Source: Hyphomicrobiales bacterium (GTDB taxonomy: Bacteria > Pseudomonadota > Alphaproteobacteria > Rhizobiales > Rhizobiaceae). From it: a DNA stretch of 64,000 nt. Every line of letters begins with the position of its first letter. The first letter of the stretch is position 1. Under the pieces are notes generated by a model. It saw nothing but the letters and a program-made list of their open reading frames with translations, was not told where the DNA came from and did not search any database. The position numbers were made by a program, and so were the translations under genes. Positions 1 to 8,342 of the stretch are shown here, in pieces. The stretch covers positions 17,344-81,343 of the forward strand of contig UBZP01000016.1 of NCBI GenBank assembly GCA_900469965.1, read 5' to 3'.

Positions 1-387
1 GCACGGAACGTTTTTCCGCTCCGGGCGTTTCAGCGGGAGGCCGATGAATGGCGCGCGGGACGTGCGGCCGGGGGCCCCGGTTCGCCACCACCAAGGTATA
101 AAACCCGCGTGCGAACTTCGTCCTCGCAAAACAGTTTCATATTCGCTACGCTTGGGGGATCAGGCGTACCTCGGGTGCAAGCGGAAACTATGGAAGGCTA
201 GTGCAGACGAATGCTCGAATGAACGCAATATTCCGGTTCCTGCTTGTGCAGAGTCAAAAACATCCTGCCGACACCCCATATAATACGTGTCGGCGGTGAG
301 GACGATCAGCGCACCAGGGACCCGGTCGAGCATCCGACGCTCTGGGACTTTCGCCATGCCAGGCGAACTGGAAGAGGTCAGGCAGAC
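1..387. other. No recognisable gene
   Basis: Short open frames are present on both strands but none resembles a protein family, and the one on the minus strand lies antisense to the hydrolase that follows. No tRNA-like or terminator-like structure was seen. The last part serves as the leader of the gene starting at 388. Confidence 0.5.
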
Positions 388-1305
388 ATGAACATGATTG
401 GAAGGCCGCCGCATTCGAGCCGCAAGACGACACCCCCCCGCCAGCTTAGGCAGAGCAACGGCGCGCAGGGCGTGCTGTCGGTGAAGTTCTGGGGCACGCG
501 CGGCAGCATTCCGGTCTCCGGCGAGCAGTTCAGCCGCTACGGCGGCAACACCGTCTGCATCGAGATGCGCTGCGGCGACGAGATCCTGCTGTTCGACGCC
601 GGCTCCGGCATCACGCCCGCCGGCCTCGCCATGAAGGCCGAAGGGGCGAAGAAGGTCGACCTGTTCTTCAGCCACTGTCACTATGACCACATCATCGGCC
701 TGCCCTACTTCAAGCCGCTCTACATTCCCGAATGCGACGTGAAGATCTGGTCCGGGCATCTCGCGGGCCAGATGACGACCTGCAAGATGGTGCAGGAATT
801 CATGAGCCCGCCGTGGTTCCCCGTCGGCCCGAAGGTGTGCCGCGCGCATCTGAACTACGGCGACTTCCACGCCGGCGACGTGCTCGAGCCGCGCCGCGGC
901 GTGACGATCCGCACCGGCAACCTCAACCATCCCGGCGGGGCGATCGGCTACCGGGTCGAATGGGGCGGCCGCGCGGTGGCGGTGATCACCGATACCGAGC
1001 ACGAGCCGGGCGTCCTCGACGCGGAAGTGCTGAAACTGATCAGGGATGTCGATCTCTTCATCTACGACGCCTGCTACACCGACGACGAGATGGAGATGTT
1101 CAAGGGCTACGGCCACTCCAGCTGGCAGCAGGCGATCCGGCTGGCCCGCGCCGCAGGCGCCAAATCCGTCGCCTTCATGCACCACGCGCCCTTTCGCACC
1201 GATGCGGAGCTGCAGGAGATCGACCGGCAGGCCGCAGCCGAATTCCCGAACGCGTTCTCGGCCCGCGACGGTCAGGTCGTGGAACTGGTCGCCGTCGACG
1301 CCTGA
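388..1305 (+). CDS. MBL-fold metallo-hydrolase
   Basis: A 305-residue metallo-beta-lactamase-fold hydrolase, probably cytoplasmic and using two metal ions. The metal motif HxHxDH is visible as SHCHYDHIIG (His96, His98, Asp100, His101), followed by a downstream NHPGG histidine, a DTEH motif and a late HH pair near the C terminus. The segment beginning VKFWGTRGSIPVSG near residue 32 is typical of a bacterial subgroup related to phosphodiesterase-like and PhnP/RNase Z-like enzymes. I chose the ATG at 388 because a purine-rich GAAGAGG lies about 11 bases upstream; the frame stays open further upstream to 244. The substrate cannot be deduced. It is monocistronic and convergent with the deacetylase gene. 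Confidence 0.85.
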   Translation: MNMIGRPPHSSRKTTPPRQLRQSNGAQGVLSVKFWGTRGSIPVSGEQFSRYGGNTVCIEMRCGDEILLFDAGSGITPAGLAMKAEGAKKVDLFFSHCHYDHIIGLPYFKPLYIPECDVKIWSGHLAGQMTTCKMVQEFMSPPWFPVGPKVCRAHLNYGDFHAGDVLEPRRGVTIRTGNLNHPGGAIGYRVEWGGRAVAVITDTEHEPGVLDAEVLKLIRDVDLFIYDACYTDDEMEMFKGYGHSSWQQAIRLARAAGAKSVAFMHHAPFRTDAELQEIDRQAAAEFPNAFSARDGQVVELVAVDA

Positions 1306-1391
1306 GCCGCACAGGAACCAGATTCTCTCTTAGCCGGCCTGCGCTTTTTCCAGACACCTGCGCTCCTGCACGGCACTGAGGCGCCGCCGAC

Positions 1392-2132
1392 CTATCCGAC
1401 GAGCTCGGACAACCGTGTCCACCGGCAGCCCGGATGCCGCGCCGTCCGTTCGAACAGCTCCTCCAGGAAGCCCCATACCGTCTCGTCATGGACGAGGTGA
1501 TGGGTCAGGAGCCCGAGCGTCCCCTCGCCGCTCGCAATCGCCCGCAGCCGCACCGCCATTTCGGCTGCGAGATCGCCGCCCGGCCGGCCGCCGCGCGTGC
1601 CGCGCCAGTCGATCACGTCGACATGGGTGTTGATCGCAGCCAGGCCCAGCGCCTTTTCCGGGCCGAAGACCGACAGCGCGCGAAAGCCGAGGCCGCCGAG
1701 GCGGGAGACGAGCGCCGGATCGATGCGGTTCCAGGGCGGCACCAGCACCGGCGCCAGGCGCGGGCCATGCAGGCGCGCCAGATGCGAAAGGCCGCGCTCC
1801 AGTGACGCCAGCACGACGTCGGCCGGGCGATGGCCACCGAGCTCCTGCTTCTTCTCCCCCGGCGGGGCGAAATTCTCGTGCGACCAGCCGTGGACTGCGA
1901 CCTCGGCCGCGGGTGCTGCGGCGAGCCTGCCGGCCAGCGCATCGCCGGTGAAGGCGGGGATGACGGCGAGCGCCACCGGCACCTCATGGCGGGCCGACAG
2001 GGCCAGCAGGCGCTCGAGCGGCTCGGTCGGCTCCACCGCATCGTCGTCGCGCAGCCAGAACCGGGCGACCCGCCCAGCCCGCGCCCAGCGGTCGAGTTCG
2101 TCGGTCAGCGGCGCCCAGTCGGCGTCGGTCAT
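1392..2132 (-). CDS. Polysaccharide deacetylase family protein
   Basis: A 246-residue protein of the NodB-homology (carbohydrate esterase 4-like) superfamily, expected to remove acyl groups from a polysaccharide or glycan intermediate. An aspartate cluster (Asp29-31 in WLRDDDAVEP) and HGWSH (His81, His85) fit the metal-binding Asp and HxxxH motif. No signal peptide is visible, so it may act in the cytoplasm. Its ATG overlaps the stop of the upstream glycosyltransferase by four bases, so the two are translationally coupled and probably work on the same glycan. The exact substrate is unknown. Confidence 0.8.
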   Translation of the reverse strand: MTDADWAPLTDELDRWARAGRVARFWLRDDDAVEPTEPLERLLALSARHEVPVALAVIPAFTGDALAGRLAAAPAAEVAVHGWSHENFAPPGEKKQELGGHRPADVVLASLERGLSHLARLHGPRLAPVLVPPWNRIDPALVSRLGGLGFRALSVFGPEKALGLAAINTHVDVIDWRGTRGGRPGGDLAAEMAVRLRAIASGEGTLGLLTHHLVHDETVWGFLEELFERTARHPGCRWTRLSELVG

Positions 2133-3223
2133 GGGCGTTCCCCTATGTGTCGGCGCAGGATCTCGTCGAGCCGCAGCGCGGCCCGGTTGATCGCGCAGTC
2201 CTCGACGACGAAGCGGCGGGCGGCACGGGCCATGTCTTGGCGCAGCGCTTCGTCCGCGAGCAGCCGGTCGAGGGCTGCGGCATAGGCCGCGACGTCGCCC
2301 GGCGGCGTCAGCAGCCCGGTGACGTCGTGGCGGACCACCTCCGGCACGCCGGCCACCGCCTGGGCCACGACCGGCAGGCCGGCCGCCTGCGCCTCCAGAT
2401 AGGCGAGCCCGTAGGCCTCGCCGGTGCCGGGCCAGGCATAGATCGCCGACGCGCCGAGGACGGCTGCGATGCCGGCGGTGTCGCGCTCGCCGTGCCAGGC
2501 GATCCGGCCGCCGTCGATGTCCGAAAACAGCGCCTCGACCTCGCCCCTGAGCGCGCCGTCGCCGACAACTGTGAGCGTCCAGGGCCGATGCCGCAGGCGG
2601 CCGAGCGCGGCTGCGAGCATGCGGTAGCTCTCCATCTTGTCGCCGGGCCGCATCATCGCCACGGTGACGAGGGCGTGCGGCTCAGGCCGGGGATCGACGG
2701 CGAGGAAGGCGGCCGGATCGATGAAGGGCTGGAGCAGCGCGTAGCGGCCGGTCGGGATCGCCGCGGCAAGGCCGTCGCGGTCGCGCCGGGTCAGGCAGAT
2801 GTTGACCGCCGCCCGTTCCACGCCGCTTGCGAGACGCGCCTGGTTGTCGGCCCAAAGCCCCTGATTGCGGCGCTGCGAATAGGAGGCCTCGGCGGTCACG
2901 TAGGCGAGGCCGAAGCGGCGGACGAGCTCCGGGCCGATCAGGTCGGGCGCCTTGTAGTAGGGATGATAGCAGAACCAGGCGTCGGGCGCCCCGCCCGCCT
3001 GCCAGAGCACGGAAAGCCGCTCCACTTCGGCGCGCGCCGCCTGCTCGATCGCCGCCCGCCCCTCGCCGTCCGGGGCGGAAGAGAAGCTGCGCAGCTGTGA
3101 GGCGACCGCGACCTCATGGCCCGCCTGCCGCAGCGCGGCGATCAGAAGCCGCGCCATCAGCCGATCTCCCGAGGGAACGGGATGGTCCGGCGATTTCAGC
3201 GGCGAATAGAAGGCGATCCTCAT
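2129..3223 (-). CDS. Glycosyltransferase family 4 protein
   Basis: A 364-residue GT-B glycosyltransferase, probably transferring a sugar from a nucleotide-sugar donor in cell-surface polysaccharide synthesis. It starts MRIAFYSPLKSPDHPVPSGD, the usual N-terminal Rossmann strand and loop, and has the family 4 donor motif near the C terminus (GEAYGLAYLEAQAAGLPVV, an E-x7-E arrangement) followed by a GVPEVV segment. The ATG at 3223 was preferred over an in-frame start 38 codons upstream because it begins exactly at the conserved beta strand. First gene of a two-gene operon with the deacetylase; a polysaccharide lyase is divergently encoded about 235 bp away. Confidence 0.85.
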   Translation of the reverse strand: MRIAFYSPLKSPDHPVPSGDRLMARLLIAALRQAGHEVAVASQLRSFSSAPDGEGRAAIEQAARAEVERLSVLWQAGGAPDAWFCYHPYYKAPDLIGPELVRRFGLAYVTAEASYSQRRNQGLWADNQARLASGVERAAVNICLTRRDRDGLAAAIPTGRYALLQPFIDPAAFLAVDPRPEPHALVTVAMMRPGDKMESYRMLAAALGRLRHRPWTLTVVGDGALRGEVEALFSDIDGGRIAWHGERDTAGIAAVLGASAIYAWPGTGEAYGLAYLEAQAAGLPVVAQAVAGVPEVVRHDVTGLLTPPGDVAAYAAALDRLLADEALRQDMARAARRFVVEDCAINRAALRLDEILRRHIGERP

Positions 3224-3458
3224 ATCCGTCGGTTTAGAGCGATTGGCGGCCGAAGGGAAGCCGTGCCTGTGACCGCGGCCGTCGGCTAACGCCTTGAAAA
3301 CCGGGCCCGATCCTCGCGCAAAATTGATAGGCCGCAAGACATAATTGCGCTAGGTGTTGCTGTCTGGGCCGCCCGGCGGCTCCGAAACCGCGAACGCCCG
3401 AGGCCGCGCCGATCGTCCCGGCCGGCACAACGCCGAACGCCCTGTCAGAAAGTCCGCC

Positions 3459-4430
3459 ATGATCCGCTGCCGCCGCCTCCTTGCCGCCTTCGTCCTTCTC
3501 GCAGCCGCCCTGCCCGCCCAGGCCGGAGACGCGGCCTCGCAGAAGCTCTCCGACGGCTTCGACGGCAGCGGCTTTGCCGAGACCGGCGGGCTCTACTATC
3601 GCAACAACGCCGAGCAGAAGGCGGGCACCGCCACCTTCCAGAGCGCGGTGAAGAAGGTCGGCACCGGCGCGCTGGAGCTCAGCGTGCGGCCGCTGTGCCG
3701 GCCGGACAGTGAAGGCTGCAGCGAAAGGGCGGAGATCTGGGAGAAGACCGAGCTGCGGGTGCCCTATGACCGGGGCGTCTGGTTCGGATTTGCGGTGAAG
3801 CTCGCCGATCCCATCCCGCAGGACGACCACCGCTACCTGATCGCGCAGTGGAAGCGCGAGATCGGCCCGGACGCCGAGGGCGACTTCAGCCCGTTCCTGG
3901 CGCTGCGGCTCGACAACGGAAGGCTGTTTGCGACGATCGAGAGCAACTACCAGCCGGGAACGCCGGCCGAAGTGAAGGACGGGGTTCCCACCTGCCCGGC
4001 CGGGCAGACCGCGGTGTGGCTGCGGCCGGAAGCCAACCAGATGCGCACGCTGATCGCCCACGACGCCCGGTGGCGGTCGCAGGACGACACCAACGGCTTT
4101 GACAGCTGCACCGACAAAGTGACCCTCACCAGCCACGGCAACCCGCTGCCGACGCCCGATTCCGGCTGGATCGACTTCGCCATCTATTCGCATCCGGGCC
4201 CCGACGGGACCGGCCATATCGAGCTCTTCGCCAACGGCCGCTGGATCGTCACCGCCAAGGGCTTCGTCGGCCACAAGGACCACGGCCTCGGCGAGAACCA
4301 GTACTTCAAGTTCGGCCCCTACCGCGCCGCCGGCGAGGGCGTATGGACGCTCTACTACGACGATTTCCGCCGCTCGCCCGACTGCATCGACGTGTTGCGC
4401 GACGCGGAGGCCTGCGCGCTCGTGCAGTGA
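3459..4430 (+). CDS. Secreted polysaccharide lyase (heparin-lyase-I-like)
   Basis: A 323-residue exported protein. Residues 1-20 form a signal peptide (positive start, hydrophobic LLAAFVLLAAALPA core, AQA cleavage site). The mature part resembles the beta-jelly-roll polysaccharide lyase family (PF14099 type): an early DGFDGSGF segment, a central AEIWEKTELR followed by WFGFAVKL, and HRYLIAQWKRE, which are characteristic blocks. Family members cleave acidic or exo-polysaccharides; the substrate here is inferred only from the neighbouring glycosyltransferase and deacetylase. Four or more cysteines in the mature part suggest periplasmic disulfides. Start chosen at the ATG that gives the signal peptide; the frame is open upstream to 3354. 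Confidence 0.7.
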   Translation: MIRCRRLLAAFVLLAAALPAQAGDAASQKLSDGFDGSGFAETGGLYYRNNAEQKAGTATFQSAVKKVGTGALELSVRPLCRPDSEGCSERAEIWEKTELRVPYDRGVWFGFAVKLADPIPQDDHRYLIAQWKREIGPDAEGDFSPFLALRLDNGRLFATIESNYQPGTPAEVKDGVPTCPAGQTAVWLRPEANQMRTLIAHDARWRSQDDTNGFDSCTDKVTLTSHGNPLPTPDSGWIDFAIYSHPGPDGTGHIELFANGRWIVTAKGFVGHKDHGLGENQYFKFGPYRAAGEGVWTLYYDDFRRSPDCIDVLRDAEACALVQ

Positions 4431-4465
4431 GCGGACGGGCGGGCCTCGCCCCGGACCCGTCCGGC

Positions 4466-4915
4466 TCAAGCCGCCTTGGCGGCCACAGGAAGACGGAAAG
4501 GGGCGCCCAGGCGATTGAACGCGTTCATGGCCGCGATCGCGATCGTGAGATCGACCAGGTCTTTCGGTGCGAACGCCGCGGATGCCGCCGCGTAGGCCTC
4601 GTCGGAGGCATGCGTTTCGCTGAGCCGCGTCACCTCCTCGGCCCAGGCCAGCGCCGCGCGCTCCTGGTCTGTGAACAGATGCGGGACCTCATCCCACACC
4701 GGCACCAACGTGACCCTGTCGACCGACATGGTCTTGCGCAGATCGCGGCTGTGCAGATCGATGCAATGGGCGCATCCGTTGATCTGGGAGACCCGGAGGA
4801 ACACGAGGTGGATCAGGTCCTCGGGCAGGTTCGTGCCCTTCGTCACGTAGTGATGGACGCCAAGCAACGCCTTTGCGCCTTCGGGCGCGATCTCATACCA
4901 GTTCATGCGGGCCAT
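4466..4915 (-). CDS. Carboxymuconolactone decarboxylase / AhpD-like protein
   Basis: A 149-residue all-alpha protein of the AhpD-like superfamily, probably a peroxide-reducing or thiol-redox protein. The core motif is QINGCAHCIDLHS, with the redox CxxC and the downstream histidine expected for AhpD-type proton relay. The C terminus LVDLTIAIAAMNAFNRLG is the usual last helix of the family. The ATG at 4915 has a weak AGGA just upstream; another ATG three codons later (4906) has better spacing to the same AGGA and may be the true start. It faces away from the arsenic operon and is about 190 bp from the DUF6428 gene, so a link to metalloid stress is possible but unproven. Confidence 0.85.
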   Translation of the reverse strand: MARMNWYEIAPEGAKALLGVHHYVTKGTNLPEDLIHLVFLRVSQINGCAHCIDLHSRDLRKTMSVDRVTLVPVWDEVPHLFTDQERAALAWAEEVTRLSETHASDEAYAAASAAFAPKDLVDLTIAIAAMNAFNRLGAPFRLPVAAKAA

Positions 4916-5106
4916 TTCCTGCCATCCTGTCTTCGTGTCGTCCGCCCTCTGCGAGCACGACACTGATGACACGGGCCCGATGACCGAAAACTCCGTTTTC
5001 TGATCCCAGATTCGCTTTTTGCGCAACCGGCCGATCAGAATGCCCTTGGGCGGGGCTGCCATATCCTGGTTCGCCCGCCTTCACCCCGAGGCGGACCCAT
5101 TCGAAT

Positions 5107-5625
5107 CTAACCGCAGCATTGGCCGGCGGGCGCGGGATTGCAGCAGGGTGACGATCTGGCTCTCTGGTCCAGCCAGCGGTCACGCGGCTTGCAACGCGCC
5201 GGGCGGGCGGCCAGTTCGACATGCATGGCCGCGCCCCGAATACCGAGGGCCACTGCAGAAAAGAGCTGCATCGGTGCCTGACCGTCGCTGACCTCGAACG
5301 TCAGTCTTGCGCCCATGTCGAGCTTCACGTGCCCGGAGACCTTGCGGACGATGGCTGTGAACTTTCCAACGGCCATGTGCGCCGGGACGTCGCCCTCGAC
5401 ATCCAGGAGCTGCACGAAGATTTCGGACCAGGCTTCAGGATTGGCCCCGCAGTCGAGCGCCGAGAACTGCCCGGCCTTGACCTCGGTGACGTGGTAGCCG
5501 GACCGGATCGGGCGTCCGTCGTAGTGAAACACCAAGGGCAGGTCTCCTGCCTCGCAAAGCGCATCCAGCAATTCGCCAAGCTTCAGATCGCCATGCTGGC
5601 CGTGGGGCTTGTCGTGCGCGTTCAT
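5107..5625 (-). CDS. DUF6428 family protein of an arsenic locus
   Basis: A 172-residue soluble protein that I recognise as DUF6428, a family found beside arsR in proteobacterial arsenic operons; its biochemical function is unknown. The conserved part is the first two thirds (LGELLDALCEAGDLPLVFHYDGR, and WSEIFVQLLDV). The last about 35 residues are rich in Arg and Cys, including CC and CCG pairs, and may be either a variable metal-thiol tail or a frame-shifted end. It is transcribed divergently from arsR with only 40 bp between the two start codons, so both are likely controlled by the palindrome at 5647-5664. Confidence 0.7.
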   Translation of the reverse strand: MNAHDKPHGQHGDLKLGELLDALCEAGDLPLVFHYDGRPIRSGYHVTEVKAGQFSALDCGANPEAWSEIFVQLLDVEGDVPAHMAVGKFTAIVRKVSGHVKLDMGARLTFEVSDGQAPMQLFSAVALGIRGAAMHVELAARPARCKPRDRWLDQRARSSPCCNPAPAGQCCG

Positions 5626-5646
5626 CTGCGCTACTCCAGTTCAACG

Positions 5647-5664
5647 TTTCAAGGATTATTGAAA
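5647..5664. promoter_or_regulatory. Putative ArsR operator
   Basis: A perfect inverted repeat TTTCAA-GGATTA-TTGAAA lies in the 40-bp gap between the divergent DUF6428 and arsR genes and ends two bases before the arsR ATG. ArsR-family repressors bind such A+T-rich dyads. GATTAT at 5654-5659 could act as the arsR -10 element, which would put transcription start on or next to the ATG. Confidence 0.55.
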
Positions 5665-5665
5665 T

Positions 5666-6019
5666 ATGGATGAACGTCAAGCCATCGGCGCTTTCGGCGC
5701 ACTCTCGCAGGAAACACGCCTGCAGATCATCCGCATGCTCGTCGTGGCCGGCCCCGAGGGCATGGCGGCCGGGTCGATTGCGGAGAAGCTCGACGTTTCC
5801 GCATCGAACCTCTCGTTCCACCTCAAGGAGCTGGATCGCGCGGGCCTTGTCGGCCAGCAGCGGGAGGCGCGCTCGATCATCTACACGGTCAACTACGACA
5901 CGCTGAGCGGTCTCGTCCGCTTTCTCATGGAGGATTGCTGTTCGGGCCATCCGGAGGTCTGCCTGCCGGTCACCGCCGCAGCCGCCTGCCGCCCGCGCGC
6001 GAAGGACGATCCGCAATGA
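5666..6019 (+). CDS. arsR: ArsR-family arsenite-responsive repressor
   Basis: A 117-residue winged-helix metalloregulator. Residues 9-75 give the SmtB/ArsR fold (FGALSQETRLQIIRML, then the recognition helix VSASNLSFHLKEL). Trivalent arsenic is probably sensed by the C-terminal cysteines Cys91, Cys92 and Cys99 (DCCSGHPEVC), an arrangement like the C-terminal site of the Acidithiobacillus-type ArsR rather than the E. coli alpha-3 site. It is expected to repress its own operon and the divergent DUF6428 gene until As(III) binds. The gene starts two bases after its putative operator, leaving almost no leader, and its stop overlaps the aqpS start by four bases. Confidence 0.92.
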   Translation: MDERQAIGAFGALSQETRLQIIRMLVVAGPEGMAAGSIAEKLDVSASNLSFHLKELDRAGLVGQQREARSIIYTVNYDTLSGLVRFLMEDCCSGHPEVCLPVTAAAACRPRAKDDPQ

Positions 6020-6735
6020 CGGAACGGAGAAGGACGGCCACGTTTCCGCTCTCGCGGCAGCTCGTGTCGGAGGCCCTTGGTACGGCCATTCTGGTCGCGA
6101 CCGTGGTCGGCTCCGGCATCATGGCCGACAAGCTCACCACCGACGCGGCCCTGGCGCTGCTCGGCAATACGCTTGCGACGGGCGCGATGCTCTTCGTGTT
6201 GATCACCGTACTGGGTCCGATTTCCGGCGCGCACTTCAACCCGGCCGTCTCCCTGGTCTTCTTCCTGCGTCGAGAGATGGGCGCAACGCGGGCTCTCGCC
6301 TATGGCCTTGCGCAAATCCTCGGCGGCATCGCCGGGACGCTTCTTGCCCACGCCATGTTCGAACTGCCGTTGCTGCAGGTCTCGACCACGGATCGCACCG
6401 GTGCCGCGCAGTGGTTGGCCGAAGTGACCGCCACCTTCGGCCTCGTCCTTGTGATCCTGGCCGGATTGCGGTTCCGTTCCGAGGCCGTCGCCTGGCTGGT
6501 CGGCCTCTACATCACCGCGGCCTACTGGTTCACCGCCTCGACGTCGTTTGCCAATCCGGCCGTCGCGGCCGCCCGGTCGTTGACCGACACCTTCGCCGGC
6601 ATCCGTCCCCTCGATCTGCCGGGCTTCGTTGCCGCCGAGGTGCTGGGCGCCTTGCTGGCGCTCTCACTGGCGGTCTGGCTGCTTGACGAGCCGCGCACCG
6701 CTCAATCTTCGACCGAACAGGAGTCTGTCCCATGA
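6016..6735 (+). CDS. aqpS: Aquaglyceroporin of the arsenic operon (AqpS-like)
   Basis: A 239-residue inner-membrane channel of the MIP family with six hydrophobic segments and both NPA boxes (FNPAVS with Asn75, FANPAVA with Asn180). In Sinorhizobium meliloti the homologous gene takes the place of an arsenite pump: ArsC makes As(III) and AqpS lets it leave down its gradient. The identical arsR-aqpS-arsC order here supports the same two-step detoxification. The ATG at 6016 overlaps the arsR stop and the TGA overlaps the arsC start, so all three are translationally coupled. The arginine usually found after the second NPA box is represented by an Ala-Ala-Ala-Arg stretch, as in other AqpS-like proteins. 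Confidence 0.88.
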   Translation: MTERRRTATFPLSRQLVSEALGTAILVATVVGSGIMADKLTTDAALALLGNTLATGAMLFVLITVLGPISGAHFNPAVSLVFFLRREMGATRALAYGLAQILGGIAGTLLAHAMFELPLLQVSTTDRTGAAQWLAEVTATFGLVLVILAGLRFRSEAVAWLVGLYITAAYWFTASTSFANPAVAAARSLTDTFAGIRPLDLPGFVAAEVLGALLALSLAVWLLDEPRTAQSSTEQESVP

Positions 6736-7160
6736 CCATGGACGTCACGATCTACCACAACCCGGATTGCGGCACCTCGCGCAACGCGCTGGCGATGATC
6801 CGCAACGCCGGGATCGAGCCGACGGTCGTCGAATATCTCAAGGCCCCGCCGAGCCGGGCGCAGCTCGCGAAAATGATTGCCGATGCCGGCCTGACCGTCC
6901 GCCAGGCAATGCGCGAGAAGGGCACGCCCTATGCCGAACTCGGTCTCGACAATCCCGCCCTGTCGGATGACCAGTTGCTCGATGCCATGCTGAAGGAGCC
7001 GATCCTGATCAACCGCCCGTTCGTCATCACGCCCCTCGGAACGCGTCTCGCGCGGCCTTCGGAGCTGGTTCTCGACATCCTGCCCGCCACCCACAAGGGC
7101 CCCTTCGCCAAGGAGGACGGCGAACAGGTGCTGGGCGCCGAAGGCAAGCGCCTCGCCTGA
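6732..7160 (+). CDS. arsC: Arsenate reductase (glutaredoxin type)
   Basis: A 142-residue ArsC of the plasmid R773 type, reducing As(V) to As(III) with glutathione and glutaredoxin in the cytoplasm. The catalytic cysteine is Cys13 in HNPDCGTSR, and the LINRPFVITPLGTRLARP block carries the arginines that bind the arsenate oxyanion. Length is normal for the family. It begins with ATGA overlapping the aqpS stop and is the last gene of the operon. It provides the arsenite that the upstream channel exports. No arsenite pump (ArsB/Acr3) or ArsH is present in the window. Confidence 0.95.
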   Translation: MTMDVTIYHNPDCGTSRNALAMIRNAGIEPTVVEYLKAPPSRAQLAKMIADAGLTVRQAMREKGTPYAELGLDNPALSDDQLLDAMLKEPILINRPFVITPLGTRLARPSELVLDILPATHKGPFAKEDGEQVLGAEGKRLA

Positions 7161-7215
7161 AAAAGCGACCTGCGATGACATCAAGCGGCGCCGGGAGTGG
7201 ACGTCCATCTGCTCG

Positions 7216-8013
7216 CTACTGCCCTATCCGCCGCTCCTGCATCTCTTCGCCGATGAAGCAGTTGTAGCCGGCCCGGGCGTCGGCCCGTTGCAACGGCCAT
7301 GCGGGCCGCTGCAGGTCGCTCACGTTCGTTCCCAGGATCTCGACGATGAGCTTTCTGAGGATCGTTTCGGCGAATTCGTCGACCGTTGAAACTTTCAGCA
7401 GAAAGGCCCCGTCTCCGCCGATCACGCAGTTCTCGTAATAGGCATCGAGGTCCGGGATCGACGCCGAGTCCCGGCGCGCCAGCATGATGGGAAGCCCGTC
7501 GATCACGATGCCTTGCGCCACCGTCGAATTGCGCGAAACGGGCGCCGGCACACCGGCATTGTTCGGCCCATCGCCCGAGATGTCGATCACGCGCCGCATT
7601 CCCTGGAACGGGCTGAGCTGAAAGAGTTTTCGTGAAAACGCCAATGTGTTCGAGATCGAGGTGAAGGATATCCGCCGCAGCGGCTGCCGGCGCAGCATCT
7701 CGGCAAATTGAACCGCCGCACCAGGCCCGTCGACCAGCGTCCAGGGCACGGTCTGGATGGCGGAGCCGCCCCACTCGACATAGGTCACCGCGATCCTGCC
7801 GAAGGGTCCGCTCTGGACCGCCCGGAAAAGTTCGGGCTGAAGGAAGGCATTCACATAGCCTTGGCGTTGAAGGCGCTGTTCATCGATTTCCATCGAGTAG
7901 GAGACATCGACGGCAAGAACCAGCTCGAGATCGACGAAGGCCGGAGACAGCTGGACGGGCGTGCTGCCCGCCAGAATGCCGAAGCAGGTCAGAAGCGCGC
8001 ATTGCAGTCTCAT
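7216..8013 (-). CDS. DUF1194 (VWA-like) secreted protein
   Basis: A 265-residue exported protein of the DUF1194 family, related to von Willebrand factor A domains. Residues 1-25 are a signal peptide. The MIDAS-like loop is visible as LAVDVSYSM (Asp-x-Ser-x-Ser type), followed by VTYVEWGGS and the conserved RRVIDISGDGPNN block. Such proteins are thought to bind metal and mediate protein contacts in the periplasm, but the role of the family is not established. The start at 8013 has a strong AGGAGGG upstream, much better than the upstream in-frame codons. It is convergent with arsC. Confidence 0.82.
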   Translation of the reverse strand: MRLQCALLTCFGILAGSTPVQLSPAFVDLELVLAVDVSYSMEIDEQRLQRQGYVNAFLQPELFRAVQSGPFGRIAVTYVEWGGSAIQTVPWTLVDGPGAAVQFAEMLRRQPLRRISFTSISNTLAFSRKLFQLSPFQGMRRVIDISGDGPNNAGVPAPVSRNSTVAQGIVIDGLPIMLARRDSASIPDLDAYYENCVIGGDGAFLLKVSTVDEFAETILRKLIVEILGTNVSDLQRPAWPLQRADARAGYNCFIGEEMQERRIGQ

Positions 8014-8097
8014 CGCACCCTCCTGTGCGGGCATACTACGCCTGTCCCGCGCGCCCGCAATGCCGGGGGCGGACACTCTTTCCGAACGGCGGGCAGG

Positions 8098-8121
8098 CTC
8101 TTCTCCCATCGGGGAGAAGAG
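8098..8121. repeat. Hairpin of a dispersed intergenic repeat
   Basis: CTCTTCTCCC and GGGAGAAGAG form a 10-bp perfect stem around ATCG. The following G+C-rich sequence up to about 8185 resembles the second element at 14092-14156, so this looks like one copy of a dispersed palindromic repeat of the genome. It lies between divergent genes. Confidence 0.5.
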
Positions 8122-8342
8122 CCGGGCGGAGCGGGGCGATCAGGGGCGGCGAACGCTGCGCCACGGGGAAGGCCCCTCATCCGGCGCCTTGGAAAATGGG
8201 GCGCAAGGGGCTCGCCGGCCCGGGCGATAAATCTGGCAGGCGCCCGGAAACAAGTGTAGCTTTCAGAGGCTGGGAGGCCGGTAACCTCCCCGCCCAGACC
8301 AACGCTATAGCGAGGCCTTCTGCCCCTTCGGGAGAGGTGGTC

